A stretch of DNA of 23,466 nt. Origin: a virus. Location: IMG/VR virus record IMGVR_UViG_3300042522_000507, positions 1-23,466 of that record. One strand, given 5' to 3'. Below the pieces are notes generated by a model, which saw nothing but the letters and a program-made list of their open reading frames with translations, searched no databases and was not told the DNA's origin. This document shows positions 1-5,788 of this stretch, in pieces (position 1 is the stretch's first letter; every line of letters starts with the position of its first letter). The position numbers and the translations under genes are program-made.

Positions 1-1
1 T

Positions 2-697
2 AGCCGCAAGCGCAAGTGGACTCCGGTAGCAGTTCAAAAGGGCAACCTCGTGGATGGTTCTGAGGAATCAATCTACCGAGCCCTGGCTCTCCGTCACCTT
101 GAACTTCCGGTTGCTGAGTTCCTTAAACAAGGCCTGGAAAAGGAACTACCCAAAACTGCTGGTGTTATTGAAGCTCTTCAATCTAATATCCTTGATGAAG
201 AACGTCACGACCAAGCCTTTGAATATGTAGTTGCGGCCCATGGTTCAGACAGTAAAGCTGAAACCGAAGGTCGTCATATTCTCAAGGCGTGGATGGAAGC
301 ACCAGAGCATCCAATTCTAAAGGCCGCTATTCTTGAACGCAGTGTCTTCTTCGTCCTTCTTCCCTTCTACCGATTCAACGGAGACATCGGAATTAGAACC
401 ACGGCAGCCGATGTGTCAAGGGACGAACAAACCCATGTCGCGATCCACTCGATGGTCTGTTCAGAGCTGGGCCTCAAGTCCACACCAAGCCTCAATCGCC
501 TACGTAGAGCGACTGTGGGATGGGTAGTAGATGGACTGTCTGCCAGTTCAAACAAGTACCTTGATAAGGATTTCTGGCTGAGCCAATCGGATTCCCTTTA
601 TGAGCGCGGTAAAGCCCCAGGCCTTGCCGACACCCAACGTGCTCGAATGCCCGCGTTCTTCGAGGCGGCCAACACCGATCTTCCACAGTATGGCTAG
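2..697 (+). CDS. Ferritin-like diiron protein, RNR small subunit-like (5' truncated)
   Basis: The frame is open from base 2, so the gene starts upstream of the window; the first in-window start (GTG at 50) is probably internal. Numbering from that GTG, the protein shows the spaced carboxylate pattern of class I ribonucleotide reductase small subunits: DEERH (E50, H53), a central helix LERSVFF (E96), and RDEQTH (E126, H129), the last matching the RDExxH ligand motif of NrdB. An earlier ligand is probably E18 or E23. Such proteins make the radical or oxidised metal centre needed to turn ribonucleotides into deoxyribonucleotides; RNR-like genes often sit before the connector genes of cyanopodoviruses. 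The spacing E50-E96 is shorter than in classical R2, and the place of the radical tyrosine (seven residues after E50) is F57. It could therefore be another ferritin-like oxidase. The metal-binding fold is well supported; the RNR role is inferred. Confidence 0.6.
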   Translation, partial: SRKRKWTPVAVQKGNLVDGSEESIYRALALRHLELPVAEFLKQGLEKELPKTAGVIEALQSNILDEERHDQAFEYVVAAHGSDSKAETEGRHILKAWMEAPEHPILKAAILERSVFFVLLPFYRFNGDIGIRTTAADVSRDEQTHVAIHSMVCSELGLKSTPSLNRLRRATVGWVVDGLSASSNKYLDKDFWLSQSDSLYERGKAPGLADTQRARMPAFFEAANTDLPQYG

Positions 698-893
698 TCC
701 CTTTCTTGACGAAGACACCCTGCCCCTGACCCGCGTGGTTGGGGGCAACGTTGATCTGGATAAGCTCATTGCTGAACTAGATCACATGTATCCAGACAAT
801 TATCCTGATCACGAGATGACACCTTGGGAGGCAGGACGGATGGCTGGATGTATTGAAGTTATCCGACATCTCAAAGCAAAAAAGGAGATTTAA
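690..893 (+). CDS. Small acidic hypothetical protein
   Basis: This 67-residue protein begins at an ATG that overlaps the stop of the RNR-like gene by 8 bases and ends just before the gp7.3-like gene. An in-frame upstream start at 600 would lie deep inside the previous gene and is not preferred. The protein is soluble-looking and rich in Asp and Glu in its first two thirds (SPFLDEDTLP, DLDKLIAELDHMYPDNYPDHE), ending in a short helix with lysines (VIRHLKAKKEI). No catalytic motif or membrane segment is visible. Its position between the nucleotide-metabolism end and the head genes suggests a small accessory gene translated with its neighbours. I do not recognise a function. Confidence 0.7.
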   Translation: MASPFLDEDTLPLTRVVGGNVDLDKLIAELDHMYPDNYPDHEMTPWEAGRMAGCIEVIRHLKAKKEI

Positions 894-895
894 TC

Positions 896-1237
896 ATGTG
901 TGTTGGTGGTGGCCAAAGACAAGCTCATCATGCAGCTGAAGCGGCTAAGCGTGAATCTGCAGCTGCAATTTCTCGGCAAGAAGTACTGTATCGTGACGAG
1001 ATGGCGCTGATGCGTCAACAGGCGGAGCAGAACCGTCCTGTGCCTCCCCCGGTTCCTGTTGGAATCAATGATCCAGCTGCTCGCATTACCTCAAAGCGTA
1101 GCAAGCGTTCTACTCAACGTCAGGCTGCTATGGGTGCTGCTGCCCTCCGTATTCCTACTGCTGGTATTTCTACTGGTGGTGGAACTGGAACTCCTGCTGC
1201 TACTGCTGGTAGTTCTGTCAAACTTAATATTGGTTGA
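896..1237 (+). CDS. gp7.3: gp7.3-like tail/host-range protein
   Basis: This 113-residue protein lies directly before the portal gene, the place of T7 gene 7.3, whose product is a tail-associated protein needed for adsorption. It has an Ala/Gln/Arg-rich helical N-terminal half (residues 8-47), a proline-rich linker (PVPPPVPVG, about 48-56), a basic patch (SKRSKRSTQRQ, 66-76) and a Gly/Thr/Ser-rich C-terminus ending SSVKLNIG. T7 gp7.3 likewise has a basic stretch followed by a Gly/Ser-rich tail ending in GGGINI; the similarity is in pattern, not close identity. It has one of the few clear Shine-Dalgarno sequences here (AAGGAG at 882-887, 8 bases before the ATG). Its stop overlaps the in-frame TTG codon that precedes the portal ATG. 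The assignment rests mainly on position and architecture. Confidence 0.6.
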   Translation: MCVGGGQRQAHHAAEAAKRESAAAISRQEVLYRDEMALMRQQAEQNRPVPPPVPVGINDPAARITSKRSKRSTQRQAAMGAAALRIPTAGISTGGGTGTPAATAGSSVKLNIG

Positions 1238-1239
1238 TC

Positions 1240-2886
1240 ATGGAAAATCAGTCCGCCGCGTCTCGCTACGCAAGGCTAGCCAGTGATCGGACGATCTTCC
1301 TTGATACTGCCAGGGATTGTGCCGAGCTGAGCCTGCCCTATCTCCTGACTCGAACAGGAGTTGTCAATGGTCAGAAACTTACCACCCCATGGCAATCGAT
1401 GGGCGCCAAGGGTGTTAATGTGATGGCCTCGAAGCTTATGTTGAGCTTGTTCCCTGTGAACACAACATTCTTTAAGCTTCAGATCAATGATGGCAAATTG
1501 GCTTCGGACCCAAATCTTGACGCTAAGATCAGATCTGAGATCGACTTGAGCCTCTCCAAAATGGAGAAGGTAGTCATGCAAAACATCGCTGAATCACAGG
1601 ATCGTGTGATCCTACACCAGGCGATGAAGCACTTGATTGTAACCGGGAATGTCCTGGCATACATGGGTTCAAAAGGGGTAAAGATTTATCCTCTCGACCG
1701 CTATGTGGTTGTACGAGATGGAGAAGGTCAGCCCACTGAGATTGTTACGGTTGAATCCATCAATCGTCAATTCCTTCCAAAGGAGTTTCAAAAGACCAGT
1801 CAGAACATTAATCGTGTAGATGACAACACCTCCACACCTTCTGTTGATGTAACTGTTGGTGAGGATGAGGTTGCTGTTTATACGTGGGCTAAGCTTCAAG
1901 ATGGTCAATGGCGTTGGCGTCAAGAAGCCGATGATATGATCATTCCCGATTCAATGGGTAAGGCCCCCAAGACTACAACCCCATGGCTTCCTCTTCGCTT
2001 CAATGTTGTCGATGGTGAAGACTACGGTCGTGGTCGTATTGAGGAATATCTTGGAGATCTTAAGTCTCTTGAAGGACTCATGCAAGCAATGGTGGAAGGT
2101 TCCGCTGCTGCTGCTAAGGTGGTCTTTCTGGTATCTCCTTCTGCTACCATTAAGCCTTCTGTTTTGGCGAAGGCAGGAAATGGTGCAATCATTCAAGGAC
2201 GTGCTGAAGATGTAACTGCTGTTCAAGTTCAAAAGCAGGCAGATTTCGCTTCGGCGTTTCAAATGATTACCTCCTTGACGCAACGGTTGTCGGAGGCCTT
2301 TCTTATTCTGTCTGTTCGTCAGAGCGAAAGAACAACCGCTGAAGAAATTCGCGCTACCCAACAGGAACTTAACGAGCAACTGGGGGGAATCTATGGTAAT
2401 CTTACCTCTGAATTGCTGCGCCCCTATCTCCAACGTAGGCTATTCCTGCTTCAACGTTCTGGAGATCTGCCGAAGCTTCCTAAGGGTGTCGTATTCCCAA
2501 CCGTAATTGCTGGCCTTGATGGTGTTGGCCGTGGTCAAGACCGGGAATCTCTAATGATGTTCCTGTCTACCGTGGCTCAAAGCCTTGGGCCAGAAATGGT
2601 GATGAAGTACATTCATCCTGATGAAGCAATTAAACGCCTTGCAGCAAGTCAAGGCATTGATCCACTTAGTCTGATCAAGACCAAAGAAGAACAAGCTGCA
2701 GAGCTACAGTCGCAACAGGCTCAAGCAATGCAAGGTTCTATGGTTAATCAGATGGGTGATCTTGCCAAAGCTCCGCTGCTTGATCCATCCAAAAACCCCG
2801 AAGCATTAGATTCGATTCGTAATGTCGCCGCAAACTTCCAAGAAGGAAACATCTCCTCTCCAGTCATCCCCGCAGCCGGAGCTTGA
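1240..2886 (+). CDS. gp8: Portal protein (head-tail connector, gp8)
   Basis: The 548-residue product matches the T7-type portal in length (T7 gp8 is about 536) and content. Portals form the dodecameric ring at one capsid vertex through which DNA is packaged and ejected, and on which the tail assembles. Recognisable stretches include the N-terminal ASRYARLASDRTIFLDTARD, the segment TPWQSMGAKGVNVMASKLM near residues 45-65, and the C-terminal block with LPKLPKGVVFPT, AGLDGVGRGQDRESL and ASQGID, which parallels T7 gp8 (LPKEAVEPTISTGLEAIGRGQD). The end (about residues 480-510) is Gln/Ala-rich and helical, as expected for the barrel and crown. I chose the ATG at 1240 over the TTG at 1234 because the TTG overlaps the previous stop and gains only two residues. 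No Shine-Dalgarno sequence is visible. Confidence 0.95.
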   Translation: MENQSAASRYARLASDRTIFLDTARDCAELSLPYLLTRTGVVNGQKLTTPWQSMGAKGVNVMASKLMLSLFPVNTTFFKLQINDGKLASDPNLDAKIRSEIDLSLSKMEKVVMQNIAESQDRVILHQAMKHLIVTGNVLAYMGSKGVKIYPLDRYVVVRDGEGQPTEIVTVESINRQFLPKEFQKTSQNINRVDDNTSTPSVDVTVGEDEVAVYTWAKLQDGQWRWRQEADDMIIPDSMGKAPKTTTPWLPLRFNVVDGEDYGRGRIEEYLGDLKSLEGLMQAMVEGSAAAAKVVFLVSPSATIKPSVLAKAGNGAIIQGRAEDVTAVQVQKQADFASAFQMITSLTQRLSEAFLILSVRQSERTTAEEIRATQQELNEQLGGIYGNLTSELLRPYLQRRLFLLQRSGDLPKLPKGVVFPTVIAGLDGVGRGQDRESLMMFLSTVAQSLGPEMVMKYIHPDEAIKRLAASQGIDPLSLIKTKEEQAAELQSQQAQAMQGSMVNQMGDLAKAPLLDPSKNPEALDSIRNVAANFQEGNISSPVIPAAGA

Positions 2887-3070
2887 AGAAGAACTTCAGG
2901 AACTAAATCCTGAGGACTTTGAACTTCCTGATTCCATTGAACTGACTACTCGTAAAAAGTATGCGGGTAAGCCTAAAGTTCGTGCTAACACTTCCCGCCC
3001 ACAGGTAGGAAGTCATGGACCCAAGATCTCTACTCCAACCTTTGGCACCGTTCGCGGTGAATACAACTGA
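2822..3070 (+). CDS. Small hypothetical protein overlapping portal end
   Basis: This 82-residue ORF starts inside the last 65 bases of the portal gene in the +1 frame and continues to 3070, filling what would otherwise be a 200-base gap before the scaffold gene. The N-terminal third is Ser/Pro/Gln-rich (its codons also encode the portal end). It is followed by a strongly acidic stretch (PELEEELQELNPEDFELPD, about residues 19-37) and then a basic, Gly/Pro/Ser-rich C-terminus (TRKKYAGKPKVRANTSRPQ). This acidic-then-basic, low-complexity layout suggests a small, largely unstructured morphogenesis protein. T7 has no counterpart between genes 8 and 9. No motif gives a function. The part beyond the overlap is convincing coding sequence; the exact start is less certain. 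Confidence 0.65.
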   Translation: MSPQTSKKETSPLQSSPQPELEEELQELNPEDFELPDSIELTTRKKYAGKPKVRANTSRPQVGSHGPKISTPTFGTVRGEYN

Positions 3071-3087
3071 TCCACAACCCAACCACC

Positions 3088-3936
3088 ATGCCTGAAATTA
3101 CGTTTGATTCCACTGATGACCTCGACCTTACTGAGGCTCGTCAAACCAACGAAGCACGTCTTCTTGAGATTGGAGATAAACTTCAAAACGAAGAGGATGC
3201 TCGTGAACAACGCAAGTACGATCAAGCCCGAGAGGATGCTGAATCAGAACTGCGGTATGCTGGTAAGTTCAAATCTGCTGAAGATCTGGAGAAAGCATAC
3301 AAAGAGCTAGAGAAGAAGCTTGGTCAGAAGGAAGAGCCTGCTTCTGAGGAAGAGCCAGAGTCAGGGCAAGAGTCGGAGCCAGAGTCAGAAGAGGAAGTTT
3401 CTGAAGAGTCTGAGGAAGTTCAAACTATTCTAAAGGCGTCGGAAGAGTACTACTCCAACGACAACCAGCTCAGCCCTGAGACCCTCCAGAAGCTCAAGGA
3501 ACTGCCCTCTGAAAAGCTGGTAGAGGCTTACCTGGAACTCCAAAAGAACGCCCCTCCTGTGGCCGCTAAGGCCCTCTCCGAGACTGATGCACAGGCCATC
3601 GTTAAGTCCGTTGGTGGTGAAGAGGCCTATGGTCAAACCCTGGCCTGGGCCTCTGAGAACCTTTCTCCTGCTGAGGTTGCTGCCTACGATAATGTCGTGA
3701 ACAGTGGCAACAAGGATGCTATCTTCTTTGCTGTTCAAGCTCTCAACCAGCGATACAAAGATGCTGTTGGGTTTGAAGGGCAGCAGGTGTCCGGCAAGGC
3801 CGTACGTAATAACGTAAAAGGTTTCCGTTCACAAGCCGAATTGGCACGGGCCATCTCTGATCCTCGCTATCGGAATGACCCCGCCTATCGCATGGACATC
3901 GAAACAAAGCTGGCTGCAAGCGGCGATCTGCTCTAA
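3088..3936 (+). CDS. gp9: Capsid assembly scaffolding protein (gp9)
   Basis: The 282-residue product lies between portal and major capsid genes and has the features of a T7-type scaffold, the internal protein that directs coat assembly and leaves before DNA fills the head. The N-terminal 90 residues are charged and helical with many Glu and Lys. Residues of about 85-115 are a very acidic Glu/Ser/Pro low-complexity run (EEPASEEEPESGQESEPESE). The C-terminal part is helical and Ala-rich, ending in a more basic region (KAVRNNVKGFRSQAELARAISDPRYR) likely to bind the coat protein, then a helical tail. T7 gp9 is similarly acidic with a functional C-terminus (about 307 residues). The ATG at 3088 follows a leader without a Shine-Dalgarno sequence (cacaacccaaccacc). 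Confidence 0.9.
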   Translation: MPEITFDSTDDLDLTEARQTNEARLLEIGDKLQNEEDAREQRKYDQAREDAESELRYAGKFKSAEDLEKAYKELEKKLGQKEEPASEEEPESGQESEPESEEEVSEESEEVQTILKASEEYYSNDNQLSPETLQKLKELPSEKLVEAYLELQKNAPPVAAKALSETDAQAIVKSVGGEEAYGQTLAWASENLSPAEVAAYDNVVNSGNKDAIFFAVQALNQRYKDAVGFEGQQVSGKAVRNNVKGFRSQAELARAISDPRYRNDPAYRMDIETKLAASGDLL

Positions 3937-3944
3937 CTGATCGT

Positions 3945-3962
3945 GGGGACTGCAATGTCCCC
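3945..3962 (+). other. Hairpin GGGGAC/GTCCCC after the scaffold gene
   Basis: A perfect 6-bp stem, GGGGAC (3945-3950) with GTCCCC (3957-3962), closes a 6-base loop TGCAAT, 8 bases after the scaffold stop codon. No T-run follows, so it does not look like an intrinsic terminator. It may instead stop exonucleases or be an RNA cleavage site between the scaffold and capsid messages. The same six-base stem recurs in the terminator after the capsid gene. Confidence 0.5.
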
Positions 3963-4011
3963 CTGCCAATTGAGGATGGCAAACCTCGTTAAAAACCTAG
4001 TCATGACTGGA

Positions 4012-4042
4012 GTATTGGCCCACTGAGGTGGATACCCAATAC
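4012..4042 (+). repeat. Stem-loop GTATTGG/CCAATAC in the capsid leader
   Basis: GTATTGG (4012-4018) pairs with CCAATAC (4036-4042); within it CCAC (4020-4023) pairs with GTGG (4028-4031) around a TGAG loop. The upper and lower stems are separated by one base on one side and four on the other. The left arm partly recurs in direct orientation at 4050-4059 (GTATTGCCCA). Confidence 0.5.
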
Positions 4043-4071
4043 AAAGGACGTATTGCCCAAAAACTGAATAC

Positions 4072-4083
4072 TTCGAATTCGAA
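4072..4083 (+). repeat. 12-bp perfect palindrome TTCGAATTCGAA
   Basis: This sequence equals its own reverse complement over 12 bases. It lies 50 bases before the capsid start codon, and its centre is 18 bp from that of the next palindrome. It could be a protein-binding site; no binding protein is known to me. Confidence 0.5.
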
Positions 4084-4089
4084 TAAAAA

Positions 4090-4101
4090 CCAAGTACTTG
4101 G
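4090..4101 (+). repeat. 12-bp perfect palindrome CCAAGTACTTGG
   Basis: A second self-complementary 12-base sequence, 32 bases before the capsid start codon. As an operator it would lie very close to the capsid start; as RNA it could fold only into a small loop, so a double-stranded DNA site or a dimer contact is more plausible. The function is not known. Confidence 0.5.
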
Positions 4102-4133
4102 AAAACTGATAACTTTCTTTTTTCCTTAAACCA

Positions 4134-5135
4134 ATGACTGCAACTCTTACTCAGCTCGGCCAATCTAACAAGGCCGGCGATACTAAAGCTCTTTTTCTGA
4201 AACTGTTTACGGGTGAGGTCTACGAGGCCTTCCGTAATGCTACGATTGCAAAAGGACTGGTTCAGAACCGGACCCTGCGCAACGGCAAAGAAGCCCAGTT
4301 CATTCACACCGGCCGCATCCAAGCTGGTTTCCACACCCCCGGTACTGCTATCCTTGGTAGCGGCAACCCTCCTGTGGCCGAAACCACCATCGCAATGGAT
4401 GACCTGCTGGTTGCCAGCGCGTTCGTTTATGACCTGAACGAGACCCTGGCCCAGTACGACATTCGCGGCCCCATCGCCCGTCAGATCGGCCAGAGCCTGG
4501 CTGAATTCTATGACCGTCGCGTGTTCCGCGTTCTGGACCGTGCCTCTGGCCTGTCCGCTGCTGTGACCGGCGAGCCTGGTGGTTTCCGCGTGAACCTGGG
4601 TCTCAACAAAGAGTACGATGCTCAGGCCCTGGTTGACGGCTTCTTTGAAGCTGCCGCCCGTCTCGATGAAATCGCTGCTCCTAAGGATGGTCGTGTGGCC
4701 GTGCTGGCTCCTCGTCAGTACTACGCCCTGATCAGCCAGGTGGATACCAACATCCTGAACCGTGAATACGGCAACACCCAGGGTAACCTGAACAGCGGTG
4801 AAGGTCTCTACGAGATCGCCGGTATCAAGATCTACAAGTCCAACAACATCCCCTTCCTTGGTAAGTACGGCTCTGCTGCTGGTACTGCCATCGATGCGGC
4901 TGCTGTGACCGGTGAGAACAACAACTACGGTATCGCTACCGACTTCACCAACAGCTGCGGCCTGATCTTCCACCGTGATGCTGCTGGTGTTGTGGAGGCC
5001 ATTGGTCCCTCCGTTCAGACCACCGGTGCTGACACGAAGGTGATCTATCAAGGCGATGTTATCGTGGGCCGTCTGGCTTACGGTGCTGGCCCTGTGCGCG
5101 TTTCCTGCGCCGGTGCCTTCCGTAACGTGGCCTGA
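4134..5135 (+). CDS. gp10: Major capsid protein (gp10)
   Basis: The 333-residue product is the T7-type major coat protein with the HK97 fold (T7 gp10A is 345 residues). Several hundred copies form the icosahedral shell after scaffold-guided assembly. Typical features are the N-terminal TLTQLGQSNKAGDTKALFLK, the loop segment GKEAQFIHTGRIQAGFHTPG, the paired-helix region with QIGQSLAEFYDRRVFRVLDR, and the ending with YQGDVIVGRLAYGAGPVR. Codon use is distinct from the neighbours: strongly G/C-ending and even (CTG, ACC, GGC, CGT); bases 4441-4500 hold 41 G or C against 27 in a sample from gp12 (7441-7500). That fits selection for very high expression. The gene is isolated by a structured leader and a strong terminator. 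No Shine-Dalgarno sequence precedes the ATG. Confidence 0.95.
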   Translation: MTATLTQLGQSNKAGDTKALFLKLFTGEVYEAFRNATIAKGLVQNRTLRNGKEAQFIHTGRIQAGFHTPGTAILGSGNPPVAETTIAMDDLLVASAFVYDLNETLAQYDIRGPIARQIGQSLAEFYDRRVFRVLDRASGLSAAVTGEPGGFRVNLGLNKEYDAQALVDGFFEAAARLDEIAAPKDGRVAVLAPRQYYALISQVDTNILNREYGNTQGNLNSGEGLYEIAGIKIYKSNNIPFLGKYGSAAGTAIDAAAVTGENNNYGIATDFTNSCGLIFHRDAAGVVEAIGPSVQTTGADTKVIYQGDVIVGRLAYGAGPVRVSCAGAFRNVA

Positions 5136-5142
5136 TTTCTTT

Positions 5143-5175
5143 GGGGACTTCTTCGGGGGTCCCCTCCCCTTTTTT
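5143..5175 (+). terminator. Intrinsic terminator after the capsid gene (T-phi position)
   Basis: GGGGACTTC (5143-5151) pairs with GGGGTCCCC (5156-5164) around a TTCG loop, giving a 9-bp stem with two G-U pairs and a stable C(UUCG)G cap, starting 8 bases after the capsid stop. TCCCC and then six T follow (5170-5175). T7 has its main late terminator T-phi in the same place, where leaky termination lowers expression of the tail genes relative to the coat protein. The T-run starts five bases after the stem, so efficiency may be partial. Confidence 0.85.
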
Positions 5176-5188
5176 ACCTGCTCAATCA

Positions 5189-5788
5189 ATGACTACCAAA
5201 CTACAAGCAATCAACCAGATGCTTTCTGGTATTGGGCAGGCACCCGTGGTGTCTCTCGATATTGCAAATCCTGAAATTGCTCTTGCTGAAACCGTACTTG
5301 ATTCGGTCAATCGTGAGGTGCAAGGAGAGGGGTGGCATTTCAATACTGAGGTGAACTATCCGTTTACTGCTGATGTCAACGGGGAGGTTCTGGTTCCTCA
5401 GAATGTGCTACAACTTTCCGATAACAAGATCTCCAATGTCCAGAAGTACCAGACCGTACTGAGGGACGGTAAACTTTACGACAAGGTAAACCACACCTAT
5501 ACCTTTACCGCAGGCAGCACTATTAAGTGTGATGTTGTCTGGTTCTTTAACTTTGAAGATCTTCCTCAGGTCTTTAAGGATTACATCACTCAGCGCTCTG
5601 CTCGTGTCTTTGCTGGACGTGCCCTTGGTTCCCAAGAGATGGTAACCTTTAACGTTCAGGATGAGGTGTTGTTGCGGGCGAATTGTATTGCCTACGACAC
5701 TGACACTTCGGAAGCCAATATCTTTGGTCAGGAGAACGGTCAGAACTTCTACATCTCTTATACCCCCTACCGAGCTATTGCACGATAA
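5189..5788 (+). CDS. gp11: Tail tubular protein A (gp11)
   Basis: The 199-residue product matches T7 gp11 (196 residues), the adaptor ring that joins the portal to the tail nozzle. The N-terminal helix TTKLQAINQMLSGIGQAPV is the family hallmark (helix, then IGxxPV), followed by LDIANPEIALAETVLDSVNREVQGEGWHFN; the middle has the WFFNFEDLPQVFKDYITQRSAR segment typical of the family. The ATG at 5189 is chosen because the longer frame from the TTG at 5141 would translate the terminator hairpin. There is no Shine-Dalgarno sequence. The stop overlaps the next start by one base (TAATG), so it is probably translationally coupled with gp12. Confidence 0.93.
   Translation: MTTKLQAINQMLSGIGQAPVVSLDIANPEIALAETVLDSVNREVQGEGWHFNTEVNYPFTADVNGEVLVPQNVLQLSDNKISNVQKYQTVLRDGKLYDKVNHTYTFTAGSTIKCDVVWFFNFEDLPQVFKDYITQRSARVFAGRALGSQEMVTFNVQDEVLLRANCIAYDTDTSEANIFGQENGQNFYISYTPYRAIAR

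Larger units (their letters stand above)
3937..4133 (+). promoter_or_regulatory. Structured leader region before the major capsid gene
   Basis: This 197-base gap is the longest non-coding stretch in the window and sits where T7 has promoter phi10 and the gene 10 leader. It holds, in order, a hairpin (3945-3962), a smaller inverted repeat TGCCA/TGGCA (3964-3981), the palindrome AGTCATGACT (3999-4008), a 31-base stem-loop (4012-4042), and two perfect 12-base palindromes (4072-4083 and 4090-4101). The end is pyrimidine-rich (aactttcttttttcctt) with no Shine-Dalgarno sequence before the ATG. The sequence GTATTGGCCCA at 4012 recurs as GTATTGCCCA at 4050. I see no convincing sigma-70 promoter and no exact copy of a known phage promoter, so a role in promoting or stabilising the capsid transcript is inferred from position and structure. 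Confidence 0.5.

Noticed and set aside
1234-1239. Upstream TTG start for the portal gene, and similar TTG starts at 5141, 17898 and 22992
   Set aside because: Each overlaps the previous gene, its stop or the terminator, while an ATG in a typical position lies a short way downstream.
3933-5189. A 418-residue open frame on the - strand opposite the capsid gene
   Set aside because: It is a shadow of the strongly biased codons of the capsid gene; it has no recognisable domain, runs through the terminator and opposes all transcription here.
5123-5191. A T7-like frameshift extending the capsid protein (gp10B), or a fusion with gp11
   Set aside because: The frames beyond the stop are open (the -1 frame joins gp11 after the TAA at 5123-5125), but no slippery heptamer is seen before the stop and the region is occupied by the terminator.
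5231-5247. ATTGGGCAGGCACCCGT, similar to the Syn5 RNA polymerase promoter as I remember it
   Set aside because: It has a four-base insertion against that consensus and encodes the conserved IGQAPV part of gp11, so the likeness is probably coincidence.
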